DNA of 64,000 bases from Candidatus Nitrospira nitrificans (lineage in GTDB: Bacteria > Nitrospirota > Nitrospiria > Nitrospirales > Nitrospiraceae). A model generated the notes under the pieces. That model saw nothing but the letters and a program-made list of their open reading frames with translations. It did not search any database and was not told where the DNA came from. Location: assembly GCF_001458775.1 (NCBI RefSeq), contig NZ_CZPZ01000032.1, positions 1-64,000 of the forward strand, given 5' to 3'. This document shows positions 1 through 9,800 of the stretch, in pieces. Every line of letters begins with the position of its first letter. Position 1 is the stretch's first letter. The translations under genes and the position numbers were made by a program.

Positions 1-2
1 AG

Positions 3-1180
3 GGAAGGTCTGATTTATTCTTCCCGCGGGATGTGCTAAAGGACACGCAGTCCTGATGAGGAGGCGCATCTATGCAGCAATCGACGTTTGCCGAGGTCAC
101 GTTTGAGCAATATCGCAAGCCCACCCGCCGTGAGCAGTTCCTCGACGAGATGAATCGCGTGGTGCCATGGGCGGAATTAGTGGCCGTGATCGAGCCGGTT
201 TATCCCAAGGCCGATGGGCCGGGGCGTCCACCGGTCGGGATCGAACGCATGCTGCGCCTCCATTGCCTGCAACAGTGGTTTAACCTGTCGGACCCAGCTG
301 TGGAAGAAGCGCTGTATGACTCACGGGCCATGCGACAGTTCGTCGGGATTGATCTGGGCCGTGAGCCCGTACCCGATGAGACGACGATCTGCAAGTTTCG
401 CCACCTCCTGGAAGCCCACCAGTTGGGTGAGCAGCTCTTTGCACAGATCGGTGCGTATCTGACGAAGCAAGGGCTCCAGGTGAGCCGCGGCACCATCGTC
501 GATGCGACCATCATCAGTGCGCCCAGTTCGACGAAGAACCGGACAAAGGAGCGGGATCCCGAGATGCATCAGACCAAGAAGGGCAATCAGTGGTATTTCG
601 GTATGAAGGCCCATATCGGCGTGGACAGCCAGACGAAACTGATTCATTCGGTCGCGGCGACCGCTGCCAATGTGCATGACAGTCAGATGTTACCGGAGTT
701 GCTGCATGGCCAGGAGACTCGGGTGTGGGGCGATGCCGCCTACAGTGGGCAACGCGAGGTGATCCGGCAGCATGCGCCTAAGGCCAAGAGTTTCATCCAG
801 GCGAAAGCATACCGCTATCGACCGCTGAGTGAGGAGGAGCGGGCCAGGAACCGGACGAAATCGAAAGTGCGGGCCAAAGTGGAGCATACGTTCTTGGTGA
901 TCAAGCGCATCTTCGGCTGGGCCAAAGTCCGCTATCGCGGGTTGGCGAAGAATACCCATTGGCTGCATATCAGCTGCGGGTTGGCGAATCTGTACGTAGC
1001 GCGACGGCGGCTCATGGCGGGGACGTAGAAGACGTGTGTCCGGAGGCGGACAGCGGGCCATCGGACGGTGGGTGCGCCCGATAAAAAGGCTTCCGAGCCA
1101 GCGGATGCCCACCGAATTCACCCTGGTGATCACCCCAGAAACAGATTGCCGAGTGGAAACGTGAATTAATCAGATCTTCC
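3..1180 (+). mobile_element. IS5-family insertion sequence, complete
   Basis: A 1178-bp element carrying one transposase gene. The ends are inverted repeats: GGAAGGTCTGATTTATTC at 3-20 and its imperfect complement at 1163-1180, with 16 of 18 positions matching. The outer bases match the known E. coli IS5 end GGAAGGTGCGA. The four bases after the right end, CTAG (1181-1184), fit the YTAR target duplication of this family, and bases 1-2 (AG) are the last half of the left copy. The window therefore starts inside the left target duplication. Nothing in the ends or gene is damaged, so it may be active. Confidence 0.92.
72..1028 (+). CDS. IS5-family transposase (DDE)
   Basis: This 318-residue transposase catalyses cut-and-paste movement of the surrounding IS5 element. 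The N-terminal part resembles the DUF772 region found in IS5 transposases (GRPPVGIERMLRLHCLQQWF, about residues 51-70). The DDE catalytic core is visible: Asp in GTIVDATII, Asp in WGDAAYSG and Glu in VEHTFLVIKRIFG. Length is close to that of E. coli IS5 transposase (about 326-338 residues). The gene fills nearly the whole element between the inverted repeats and has no internal stop or frameshift. A purine-rich stretch (GAGGAGG, 58-64) lies just before the ATG. Confidence 0.93.
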   Translation: MQQSTFAEVTFEQYRKPTRREQFLDEMNRVVPWAELVAVIEPVYPKADGPGRPPVGIERMLRLHCLQQWFNLSDPAVEEALYDSRAMRQFVGIDLGREPVPDETTICKFRHLLEAHQLGEQLFAQIGAYLTKQGLQVSRGTIVDATIISAPSSTKNRTKERDPEMHQTKKGNQWYFGMKAHIGVDSQTKLIHSVAATAANVHDSQMLPELLHGQETRVWGDAAYSGQREVIRQHAPKAKSFIQAKAYRYRPLSEEERARNRTKSKVRAKVEHTFLVIKRIFGWAKVRYRGLAKNTHWLHISCGLANLYVARRRLMAGT

Positions 1181-4100
1181 CTAGGTTTTACTAATGGTGT
1201 AATACAGCGACACGGTTTCCGGAGTCGGCGGGACGCCGAGTTTGGTATGGAGTGCTTGGCTGAATCGCTGATACACGCCGATGGCCTCCGATCGACGTCC
1301 TAGCCGCACATAGGTCATCATCACCCGCCGGCACATCACTTCCGCAACCGGCTCCACCTCAAGCGCATGCAAATACTTTTGCGCCGCGTCGCCAACTTGA
1401 CCGCGCTCTTCCAAGAGTGCGCCCAGCCGTTCGGTGAGATCGAGGAACTGTGCGCGCAATCGTTCTCGAACTGGCAAAGCCCAGGAAGCAGTCTCGCCTT
1501 GCAGGAAATGTCCATGATAGAAGCTGAGCACGCGCTCAATGGCGATGGTGTCTGCGCGATCAACGTCATGGGCTAAACGTTCAAATGCCACGTGATCCAG
1601 CGACACCAGCGATGGATCGAGCGAGACGTGCCGATCGGAAAGTTGCACCGCGTCATCATGACGCAGGAGTTTTTGGAGGCGGTGCAGCGTCGTCCGAAAG
1701 GCCTGGTCGGCCGCTTCGCCATCGGCCTCTGGCCACAAGGCTTCTTCAATGAGTTCTTGATTCGCTCCTGATGGTCCAGCTGCACAGAGGTACTTTAAGA
1801 GTTCGAGGGGCTTGCGTTGAGTCTTCCCGGTGGTGGTCAGCGAAACGTCATCAATCGCCACTTCGAATTTCCCCAAGGTGGTAATCCTTACCGGGTAAGG
1901 CCAGTGTTTCACTCCAGCAGAAGGAGCGCGCAGGTTACGGCGACGGATCACGCTGCGGACGTACTCGATCTCGATATCCGCCTCCAGTGCATGAGTCAAA
2001 AGATCGGCCATCACCTTTGGTCGCCACCAAAAGTCCAATACGAGGTAGTCGTGACGACAAGCAATTCCCAGCCCTTTTCGAAGATGTTCATTAACCAGAT
2101 CAAATTGACCATCTAGCAGATGGGAGTGTGCGAACGTCATATGACATTCTGCTCTCATCCAAGGACTGCGTATCACTCGAGCATAGTCAATTACCGTCCC
2201 CAAATGCTCGCGGGCCTTCTCCATTTCACTCAATCCAATCAATACCTTTGCCATTCCACTATGGACATAACCAGCAAAGTAAGGCAGACAGAGGGAACTG
2301 ATTTTTTCGACTGCTGATAAGGCAAAGTCGAGAGCTGAAGAAAAATCTCCTCTCATGAGTGATGCCGCCGCCCGGTAGTGACTACACAGCCCAAGGGAGA
2401 ATTGTTGGTTGAAATGATTTTCCTCTTCCAATAGGTCAGCGAATCTTTCCACCCCTTGATTGTCTCCGACGACCGATGCATTACATGCCTGACAGGCTCT
2501 CACTAACGTCCTGAACACCAGGAGCCCGTGCCTTTCTGCGATCCCAAGCGCCTCCTCTAGCTTTGCCGTCGCCTGTGCAGGATGGCCGGTGCCCCATGCG
2601 TAATGTGCTTCCATTGCCTTCCAGGTTAAGAGATATACAGGCGAAAGAATGACACCCTTATTCCGTGTGGTTAAGCTACCCAGAGTTTGGCGCAGGCGAG
2701 GGAATTCTCCTCTCCAGAGCATCAGGTTCATGAATGTGGTTGCCACACCTACGCGAGCAGCCGGATCTTCTATCTCATTGAGGATTTGGTCTAAGGATTG
2801 ATCCAGTTCTTCGAGCAGCTGGTGATGTGGGCAGGCGAAGATCAGTCCTTGAAGATTTGCAAGTACGTTTACCTTAGTGGCTGAAGAGGGAAATCCATTA
2901 TGCTGCTGAAGGATTTTATGAAGCCGGTCTCCCCAGATAATAGCAGGGGCCATATCATCCGCGCGACAATAGTAGGCCTCAATAATGCCGCTGCAGGTGA
3001 GAAGCAATCCAGTAACGTCACCCCCAGTAGCTTTAAAGAGGTGATACGCCGTTTCTAAATCCGTTCGGGCGGTGATCGGATCGAACACTAATCGGCTGAT
3101 TCCAGACCAGTACAGTAGCCATGGCCGTTGTTCCTGCTCGTCATGCGGAAAGAGCGATATGTATCTCTGTAACGTTTGGTTTCGTCCTTGTTGGAGCAAC
3201 TTCTCAGCTATCTCGCAGATCAGCCGGCTGAGATCATCCCATGATTGTGTCTCCGCGTAGAGCGCGACGGCTGTATCCTGCTGCCCATGCCGCTCGGCCA
3301 CTTGCGCGGCGGTGTGCGTGATACTTTGCAGTGCCTCCGCGTCGAAATGCGCGCGGCCTTGATAGAGAAGAAACTCCCGGAACAGATCATGGTACTGATA
3401 GCGCACCTGCGCGTCGGCGCGCCGATCCACGAACAGCCCTCGTTCGTACAGATCGCGAACGATCCGCGCGGCATCGGGATTCCCGCTGACCTCTTCAGCC
3501 ATGGGCCCCGTCACCCACGGGAGAAGCGCCGTGCGCATCAAGACTTCTCTGGTGCGTGAATCCATGCCCATGAACACTTGTTTTGCGAAGTAGTGAAATA
3601 CTTCAGTCTTTGTTTCGGGTGGAGCGGGCATGCTTAGGCTTTCATTCACCTTGATCCGTTCCAACAACAGTATCGTGCCGGCCACCCAACCGTTGGCTCT
3701 AGCATGAAGAGACCGAAGAGCTTCTTCATCGATGTCTGATACAGACCTTGCTAATGAGGCGGTTTCTTCGAAGGTGAGTCTCAAATCTTCCCACCGAATG
3801 TGTCCCACCCCATTGTGCACCAGTTCTCTTACAAACGGCTCAGGCGCTTCTCCACGGCTGATGCTAATGAGCGCCGCTCCCTCTGGAAACTCGGCGAGCG
3901 CGATGGGAAGTATACTGTGAAGGGCCGCCCCGACCGGTACCTCTTGATAATTGTCGAGAACCAACACCGCCGGCAGGGGAACCTTCGACCACAGCTCGCG
4001 CATGAACCGTCTCGTGAATCCCGGCACATCCGCCATGAATTCCGGCGTCAGTGCCGGTAAGCGAAGCCGCCTCCGCCCGGCCGCGGCTTGAGCGGCCAGC

Positions 4101-4351
4101 GCAAGGTAGTGAAAAAATGTGGCAAGATCGGCATCGCCGGGATCGACGTGATACCACAGCGCGCGCTGCTTGTGCGCGGCGAGATAACTGGCGACGAGGG
4201 AAGTCTTGCCCGCTCCCGGAGGACCGGCCACCCAAATCAACGGGTGGTGCCGACATCGTTCTTTGACCAATGTGAAGAGGCGCTCACGAGGGGTTACTGC
4301 ATAGAGTCTGGGAGGAGTAAGTTTCGCGAGTGCGGCAGTCCGGCCCGGCAT
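1181..4351 (-). CDS. MalT/SARP-like ATP-dependent transcriptional regulator with BTAD domain
   Basis: A 1056-residue STAND-type regulator. Near the N-terminus a P-loop (GPPGAGKTS, residues 43-51) begins an NTPase of the MalT type, with a probable Walker B in VLVLDNYQ. The middle is helical TPR-like sequence. The C-terminal 250 residues carry a winged-helix-like segment (TLGKFEVAIDD onward) and then a bacterial transcriptional activator domain (RRSEAIGVYQRFSQALHTKL), as in AfsR/SARP proteins. Such proteins bind a ligand, oligomerise on ATP binding and activate transcription; the target here is unknown. It is divergent from the downstream Phd/RelE pair. Its TAG stop lies within the CTAG target site of the IS5 element, so the protein is intact but its former downstream sequence has been displaced. 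Confidence 0.85.
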   Translation of the reverse strand: MPGRTAALAKLTPPRLYAVTPRERLFTLVKERCRHHPLIWVAGPPGAGKTSLVASYLAAHKQRALWYHVDPGDADLATFFHYLALAAQAAAGRRRLRLPALTPEFMADVPGFTRRFMRELWSKVPLPAVLVLDNYQEVPVGAALHSILPIALAEFPEGAALISISRGEAPEPFVRELVHNGVGHIRWEDLRLTFEETASLARSVSDIDEEALRSLHARANGWVAGTILLLERIKVNESLSMPAPPETKTEVFHYFAKQVFMGMDSRTREVLMRTALLPWVTGPMAEEVSGNPDAARIVRDLYERGLFVDRRADAQVRYQYHDLFREFLLYQGRAHFDAEALQSITHTAAQVAERHGQQDTAVALYAETQSWDDLSRLICEIAEKLLQQGRNQTLQRYISLFPHDEQEQRPWLLYWSGISRLVFDPITARTDLETAYHLFKATGGDVTGLLLTCSGIIEAYYCRADDMAPAIIWGDRLHKILQQHNGFPSSATKVNVLANLQGLIFACPHHQLLEELDQSLDQILNEIEDPAARVGVATTFMNLMLWRGEFPRLRQTLGSLTTRNKGVILSPVYLLTWKAMEAHYAWGTGHPAQATAKLEEALGIAERHGLLVFRTLVRACQACNASVVGDNQGVERFADLLEEENHFNQQFSLGLCSHYRAAASLMRGDFSSALDFALSAVEKISSLCLPYFAGYVHSGMAKVLIGLSEMEKAREHLGTVIDYARVIRSPWMRAECHMTFAHSHLLDGQFDLVNEHLRKGLGIACRHDYLVLDFWWRPKVMADLLTHALEADIEIEYVRSVIRRRNLRAPSAGVKHWPYPVRITTLGKFEVAIDDVSLTTTGKTQRKPLELLKYLCAAGPSGANQELIEEALWPEADGEAADQAFRTTLHRLQKLLRHDDAVQLSDRHVSLDPSLVSLDHVAFERLAHDVDRADTIAIERVLSFYHGHFLQGETASWALPVRERLRAQFLDLTERLGALLEERGQVGDAAQKYLHALEVEPVAEVMCRRVMMTYVRLGRRSEAIGVYQRFSQALHTKLGVPPTPETVSLYYTISKT

Positions 4352-4520
4352 GCGTGCTCCGTATCTTTTAGCCGTGCGCCATTTTTATTGCCTCCGTAGA
4401 GGATAGCAACCGGCACAACTGACCCGACTTGTGATCCGCTTGCGCGATGCGAGCTGTTTCCACAGCGTGTCCGCATGTTGTTCAATAATCACCTTGCGGG
4501 CCGGAACCGAACCTGCTAAT

Positions 4521-4541
4521 GTCTATACAACTGCCATACAA
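4521..4541 (+). promoter_or_regulatory. possible autoregulatory operator of the Phd/RelE operon
   Basis: Upstream of the antitoxin start, ATACAA occurs twice, ten bases (one helical turn) apart, overlapping a TATACA -10-like hexamer. Phd/YefM antitoxins repress their own promoters by binding repeats at this position. The assignment is inference from position only. Confidence 0.3.
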
Positions 4542-4553
4542 ACGGAGATACGA

Positions 4554-4835
4554 ATGGGCGCGAGTAACTTGCTTCGAAATGCCAGGCCGGTCAATGTGCG
4601 GGAGGCACAGGCGCAACTTTCCAAACTCATCCGTTCAAAGTCTCCCTCCCTGGTGGTGTCCCATGGAAAACCCGTCTCATTCCTTGTGCCCTACGAAGAC
4701 ATGTTGGACTTGGTCGAAACCCTTGATGAGCTGAAGGACAAGAAGCTCCTCGGCGAAATTGAACGGGCGCGCGCCGAGCACGCCCAAGGCAAACAGGTTC
4801 CTGCCGAACGTCTCTTCAAAAAGATGGGGCTATAG
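4554..4835 (+). CDS. Phd/YefM-family antitoxin
   Basis: A 93-residue antitoxin that should bind and neutralise the RelE-type toxin encoded immediately downstream and repress the shared promoter. The Phd/YefM fold signature is RPVNVREAQAQLSKLI followed by SPSLVVSHGKPVSFLVPYED. The charged C-terminal tail (ERARAEHAQGKQVPAERLF) is the usual toxin-binding part. The reading frame is open from 4431, but the ATG at 4554 is preferred because ACGGAGA lies about seven bases before it and the protein then starts where the family starts. Stop and toxin start abut (TAG-TTG), which implies translational coupling. Confidence 0.88.
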   Translation: MGASNLLRNARPVNVREAQAQLSKLIRSKSPSLVVSHGKPVSFLVPYEDMLDLVETLDELKDKKLLGEIERARAEHAQGKQVPAERLFKKMGL

Positions 4836-5135
4836 TTGCCCTACGAAGTTGTCTTTCCGAGCGAGCGAGTCGAGCGTGCATTTCAAAAGTCGTTAGAGCA
4901 TGTTGCCGCCGACTACCGCGACGCTATTGTCACAGCCATTCGAACTCTCGCGACGAATCCGAAGCCTCAGGGCAAACGGACCAAGAAGCTCGCCGGTCGG
5001 CTCATCGTGTCGCAATTCACGGCTGAGTACCGCCTCCGCATCGGTCCTTACCGGGTGCTGTACGATGTCGACGATCAACAAAAAAAGGTAGTGATCTTGA
5101 AACTTGCCAAGCGGGATGAGCACACGTACAAATGA
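4836..5135 (+). CDS. RelE/ParE-family toxin
   Basis: A 99-residue toxin of the RelE/ParE superfamily, likely an mRNA interferase. It shows the family pattern: PYEVVFPSERVERAFQKSL at the N-terminus, a central KRTKKLAGRL basic segment, then YRLRIGPYRVLYDVDDQQKK with the conserved Tyr-Arg pairs on the beta sheet. Translation appears to start at TTG (4836), the base after the antitoxin stop, so it relies on coupling. No damage is visible. The following bases run directly into the remnant of another toxin-antitoxin pair on the other strand. Confidence 0.87.
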   Translation: MPYEVVFPSERVERAFQKSLEHVAADYRDAIVTAIRTLATNPKPQGKRTKKLAGRLIVSQFTAEYRLRIGPYRVLYDVDDQQKKVVILKLAKRDEHTYK

Positions 5136-5139
5136 CGGT

Positions 5140-5262
5140 GTTTGTCAACTCGCCTGTGGTCGGGGATGCCGCTTTGGTCCTTGGCTTGGCACCCATCAGT
5201 TCTTCGATACGGCGCGGCGCTCGTTCATAGTCTCGCTTTGATCTGATCGGCGCAATGGTCAT
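5140..5262 (-). pseudogene. truncated HigA-type antitoxin
   Basis: The first 25 or so codons encode TIAPIRSKRDYERAPRRIEE followed by LMGAKP. This matches the start of the large HigA antitoxins, which have an N-terminal segment ending in MGAxPGTPEGDEL before the helix-turn-helix domain. After about codon 28 the similarity fades and the helix-turn-helix domain is missing; the sequence runs into the 3' end of the neighbouring RelE gene. It begins 16 bases after the decayed HigB gene, the normal higBA order and spacing. Confidence 0.7.
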
Positions 5263-5277
5263 AGTTCCTCCGAACCG

Positions 5278-5574
5278 TCATATTGTTGTGACATCGGCAG
5301 AGTCGTACTCTTCTTTATGCATTCCAATAAAGCGTATGCGACGATTCGATAAGGGCAATTGATCTTGGTCACGATACGATAGTGATTGCACGTGATGTTG
5401 AAGACCACTCGGTTATCCTGCGATACGACCGACGGTCCTGAAGCGGAGTTTCACTGCCGACGGCGAAGCCCAATCGGCTCGCGCGGCTTCTTGATGTCAG
5501 GCTTCCAAAGGAGCCTTCGCCTGAGGTTGCCGTTGCCGGAAATCACGAAGAGTCCGCTTGGCGATGATGCGCAC
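5278..5574 (-). pseudogene. decayed HigB-type toxin
   Basis: Read on the minus strand from GTG 5574 (GGAG seven bases upstream), the sequence gives VRIIAKRTLRDFRQRQPQAK, the N-terminus of HigB toxins. A TGA at 5499-5497 replaces the conserved Trp of an LEAWH motif. The frame then shifts by one near 5418 (giving DNRVVFNITCNHYRIV) and again near 5342 (giving RIRFIGMHKEEYD..VTTI and a stop at 5278). The two shifts cancel, so stop and start are in the same frame. The three pieces together cover a full-length HigB, so this is recent decay. The intact neighbour at 4554-5135 may have made it dispensable. Confidence 0.8.
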
Positions 5575-5641
5575 GCAGATACTCCAGTATGATCTCAATA
5601 TGGGAGGAAGACCTCTGACGTTGGCGGTGCAAGCAATTCGG

Positions 5642-5671
5642 TTGACGAGACCCGCTGATCTGACGTATCGT
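5642..5671 (+). promoter_or_regulatory. candidate sigma70 promoter for ispH
   Basis: TTGACG at 5642-5647 and TATCGT at 5666-5671, spaced by 18 bases, lie about 55 bases before the ispH start codon. The match is reasonable but not decisive. Confidence 0.4.
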
Positions 5672-5724
5672 CAGCCCTTATATGCCGACATGGTTTTAGT
5701 GCTGAACCGAGGAGTTCCGCCATC

Positions 5725-6687
5725 ATGAAGATATATCTCGCCAATCCCCGTGGGTTTTGCGCCGGTGTCGATCGGGCGATCGATATCGTGGATTTGTCGC
5801 TCAAGAAGTACGGCGCTCCGATTTATGTTCGTCACGAGATCGTCCATAGCCGACACGTCGTGAATTCGCTCCGACGAAAAGGCGCGGTCTTTGTGGAAGA
5901 GTTGAACGAAGTGCCTGAGGGGTCGGTCGTCATTTTCAGCGCGCATGGCGTGGCGAAGTCGGTGTGGGAAGAAGCGAATCATCGTCGTCTGCACGTGATC
6001 GATGCAACCTGCCCGCTCGTGATCAAGGTTCACAACGAAGTCAACCGCGATTATACCCAGGGGTATGAATTGATTTTGATCGGTCACGCCGGTCACCCGG
6101 AAGTGATCGGGACGCTGGGTCAGGTTCCCGACAAGTTTCATTTGGTGTCTTCGGTGGAAGACGTAGAAAAGCTGCAGGTGGACAACACCGTCAATCTGTC
6201 GTATGTCACACAGACGACGCTGAGTGTAGATGAATGTCGGGACATCGTCGGCGCATTGCATCAGCGATTTCCCAACATCAAGGGTCCACATCAGGAAGAC
6301 ATCTGCTACGCAACGCAAAACCGGCAGAATGCCGTCAAGGAATTGTCTCGTTTGGTGGACGTCATTCTGGTCATCGGGTCGCCGAACAGCTCCAATTCCA
6401 ATCGTCTCCGCGAATTGGGGGAACAATGCGGCATTCCGTCGTATCTGATCGATTCAGCCGCCGACATTGATCCTGCGTGGCTGCAAGGGGCCAAGGCAGT
6501 CGGGATTGCGGCCGGCGCGTCAGCTCCGGAAATCCTGGTCACGGAGGTGGTTGCGTTCCTGAGAGCGTCGGAACCGTCCGATGTTGAAGAACTCACGGTG
6601 ATCGAGGAAGACGTCGAATTCCTCTTGCCGAAGGAACTTGTCCAGATAGAATCCTCGAAAAAGCCGGTAGGTAGCATCGCTGGTTAG
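5725..6687 (+). CDS. ispH: 4-hydroxy-3-methylbut-2-enyl diphosphate reductase
   Basis: IspH (LytB) performs the last step of the MEP pathway, reducing HMBPP to IPP and DMAPP with a [4Fe-4S] cluster in the cytoplasm. The 320-residue length is typical. Three cluster cysteines are visible: Cys12 in [12 protein letters not shown], Cys96 in DATCPLV and Cys194 in [11 protein letters not shown]. The HEIVH and SAHG histidine motifs and the [11 protein letters not shown] substrate loop are present. GAGGAG precedes the ATG. The other late MEP gene, ispG, and dxs lie 13-15 kb away with hopanoid genes between, so isoprenoid supply and hopanoid synthesis share a neighbourhood. A strong hairpin follows the gene. 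Confidence 0.97.
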   Translation: MKIYLANPRGFCAGVDRAIDIVDLSLKKYGAPIYVRHEIVHSRHVVNSLRRKGAVFVEELNEVPEGSVVIFSAHGVAKSVWEEANHRRLHVIDATCPLVIKVHNEVNRDYTQGYELILIGHAGHPEVIGTLGQVPDKFHLVSSVEDVEKLQVDNTVNLSYVTQTTLSVDECRDIVGALHQRFPNIKGPHQEDICYATQNRQNAVKELSRLVDVILVIGSPNSSNSNRLRELGEQCGIPSYLIDSAADIDPAWLQGAKAVGIAAGASAPEILVTEVVAFLRASEPSDVEELTVIEEDVEFLLPKELVQIESSKKPVGSIAG

Positions 6688-6713
6688 CCGGCGGTGCCAT
6701 CCGCGCATATCCC

Positions 6714-6742
6714 ATATGGCCCTACATGTTGTAGGGCCATAT
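6714..6742 (+). terminator. stem-loop after ispH
   Basis: A perfect 13-bp stem (6714-6726 with 6730-6742, ATATGGCCCTACA on the left) closes a 3-base loop. No T-tract follows directly, but a T-rich stretch comes 20 bases later. It lies between ispH and smc and probably ends ispH transcripts or protects their 3' ends. Confidence 0.6.
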
Positions 6743-6858
6743 CAACCGCACACCATGCAATGTGTTTTATTTTGATTTCTCAGAACCCTTGTGATACAAG
6801 GCCGGAAACTTTTTTGTTTCTCGCACGTGCCTGATGTGGGCGTAACGAAGGTGAGCCG

Positions 6859-9800
6859 ATGCATCTGAAATCCATGAGCATGATGGGCTTCAAGTCGTTC
6901 GCGGAAGCCAAGATTGAATTTCCCGAGGGAGTCACCGCGATCGTCGGTCCGAATGGGAGCGGAAAGAGCAATGTCGTAGATGCCATCCTATGGGTGTTAG
7001 GCGAGCAAAGCACCAAAACCCTCAGAAGCGAAAAGATGGAAGACGTCATTTTTAACGGCACCGAACTTCGCAAACCCTTGGGAATGGCGGAGGTGTCGCT
7101 GGTGATCGGCGGTCTTGATCCCACGATGATGAGGTTGGATGGTGGCTCGGGGCTTCCAAGCGAGCTGACTGAAGCGCAAGAGATGATGATTACCCGCCGG
7201 TTGTACCGCAACGGTGAGAGTGAGTATCTCATCAACAAGATTCACTGCAGGTTGAAGGATATCCGCAGTTTGTTGCTCGATACACGGGCTGGGAGCAAAG
7301 GACACACGGTCATTGCCCAGGGCCAGATCGATCAGATTCTGAATGCATCGCCGCAAGACCGGCGTGAACTGATCGAGGAGACTGCGGGCATCGTCCGGTA
7401 TAAGAAGCAAAAGGCCGAGGCGTTGCGGAAGTTGGAATCGACGCAGCAGAATCTCTTGCGTGTCCGAGACATCGTGGCGGAGGTCAAGAAGCAACTCAAT
7501 TCGTTGGAACGCCAAGCGCGCCAGGCTCGCACGTTTCAGGCATTGCAGGGGGAGGCGCGTGAAATCGAAGTGATATTGTTGACCCGGGAATTCAAGGTGT
7601 TGCGACAGACGTTGCAGGAGGCGGACACCGACGTTCTGAACCTGGATCAACAAGAGTCTGAGAAAGCGGCCGACCTGGCTCGATTGACAACAGAGCTCGA
7701 ACAGGCTCGCCTTGATGCGATCGCGACCGCCGATTCCATCGGGAAGATTCGGGAGGAACTGGCGGGCGTCGAACAGCGGCAGGCCCACGCGCTGACGGCG
7801 GCGGAGGTCGAACGAAATCGAGGACTGTTATTCAGCCAACAACAGGTACAGGAGTCGGCTGAGCTGGAAGAACTGGTCCGATCACAAGAGCAGCTGGCCG
7901 CCGGCCTTCACGCCATCGAGTCATCATTGACGTCGGTCGAAGAGGAGATGGCGATTCGGGATCGGATTCTCGGGGAACTCGATGAAGAGCTGATGCGCTT
8001 GCTCAATCAACGGGCTGCAGCCGTTGCGGAAGAGGAGCGAGGGCGCAAAGATGTGCTGCAATTGGCGGTGCTTGTCGCGAATACAGAACAAGGCATCTCG
8101 CAATTGGCCAAGCGAATGGACGATCTCGCGGGCCGCGGTATTCGCTTATCCTCGGAGCGGGACGAACTGCGCAGCCAACGTGAATCGGCGATCGAACGCT
8201 ACGAGATCTTGCGCAAGGAATATGGAGAGGCCGATCGCCTGGTCACGCAACTTCGGACGGAGCAACGGACCGTGCAAGAAGAGGCCGCTCAAGCGACGAG
8301 CGTGCTCCAGTCGCTGGACCCGGTAATCTTACGACGTTCGGAAGAGCTGGCCGGAGTGGATTCCCGTCTTGAGGCATTGCAGGGTGTGGTTCGTGAGGAG
8401 ATGGGCTACGGTCGGCAGGGGGCCCAGCAAGGTCCCGCCTTGAAGTCTTGCGACGGGGTACGGGATGCGGTGGCTGAATGGTTGGTGGTTCCGTCAGGGA
8501 TGGAACGGGCGGTGGAGGCGGTGTTGGGGGAGCGCGTTCGAGGGTGGTTTGTGGATGAACCGTCCGTCGGGCGACGGTTGATTCGATTCCTTCAACAAGA
8601 ATCGCTGGGGCGAGGCAGCTTTATCCCACAGCGCCCACGATGGGAAGGCGGACGGACTCATGACTGGTGGACGTCGATCGCGGCGCAGCCGGGCGTTGTC
8701 GGGCTCGCCGTGGATCTGGTTCAAACCGACGCGGCTCGAACGGCGGCTCGCGATTCGTTGTTCGATCGTGTCGTCATTGTTCGCTCATTGGACCAGGCAA
8801 TGCAATTGTGGGAGCAACATGCGTGGAGCGCTCCGGACGGTCCCATCCTAGTGTCTCTGGACGGGGAAGTGGTGGATGCGTCGGGTATGGTGACGGGTGG
8901 TCAGGTTCAAGGAACGCCGGGGTTGCTGGAACGCCGGCGCGAGGTGATCGATCTTGAAACCAAACGCCAGGTGCTCGTGACGGAGCTCGATCAGAGCAAG
9001 CAACAGCGGGAGATGGTGTCCGTCCAGATCCAGATGCTCACTCAGCAGGACCGCCGACTCGGAGATGCGCTTCGTGACGCCGAGATGCAGGATCTGTCGC
9101 TGCGCAAGGATGCGGAGAAGCTTCAGCATGTGCTGAACGACCTTGACCATCGACTCGCTGCGATGGAGACGGAAATTCAGGACGGTGTCAGCGAAGGTCA
9201 GCGGTTGGAACAAGAATCGCACTCGCTCCAGACTCAATTGGGTCAGTGGCTGGCTGAGAAGAACGGACAGGACACGATGTTGGGGCGGGTGCGCGAGCGG
9301 CTGGGCCTGCTCGATCAAAATATGAGAACGCACCAGGAACATGTGACCGAGGCAAAGCTGACCGCAGAGAGCTTGCGAGCCAAACGGCAACATGAGCAAC
9401 TGAACCGGACTCGGGTGACCCAACAGATTCAGGAGACGGAAGATCGGCGTCGCGCATTGGGTGAACACCTGAACAGTCTGAAGGGGTTCATCGAGCAGAG
9501 CCAGACAGAACAAGCTCGACAGGAGGGCCTCTGCCAAGAGCTTGGTGTCATTGCCGGACGGGTGAAAGGAGAATTGGTCGCCGCTCAGGAACAACAGGCG
9601 CAACAACTGGTGGCGAGTCAAACGCGTGAGTCCGGTCTGGAAGAGTTGCGACGAGGGATTTCGGTCTTACGAGACGCTCGAATGACGGTTGAGGTTCGCC
9701 GAGCAGAAATTCGCACGCACCTGGGGACGGTCGAAGGAACATTGTCGGGAACGTATCAGCTTGATCCCCTTACACTCATTGACGATCCTAGGCAGTTGAG

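Noticed and set aside
690-1133. Long minus-strand frame across the IS5 transposase gene
   Set aside because: It is a shadow of the transposase, with no ribosome-binding site and no family resemblance.
5386-5592. Small plus-strand frame of 68 codons
   Set aside because: It lies antisense to the HigB relic, has no ribosome-binding site and no protein-like pattern.
7000-9620. Long antisense frames within smc
   Set aside because: They follow from the codon bias of the coiled-coil region; the smc frame explains the sequence fully.
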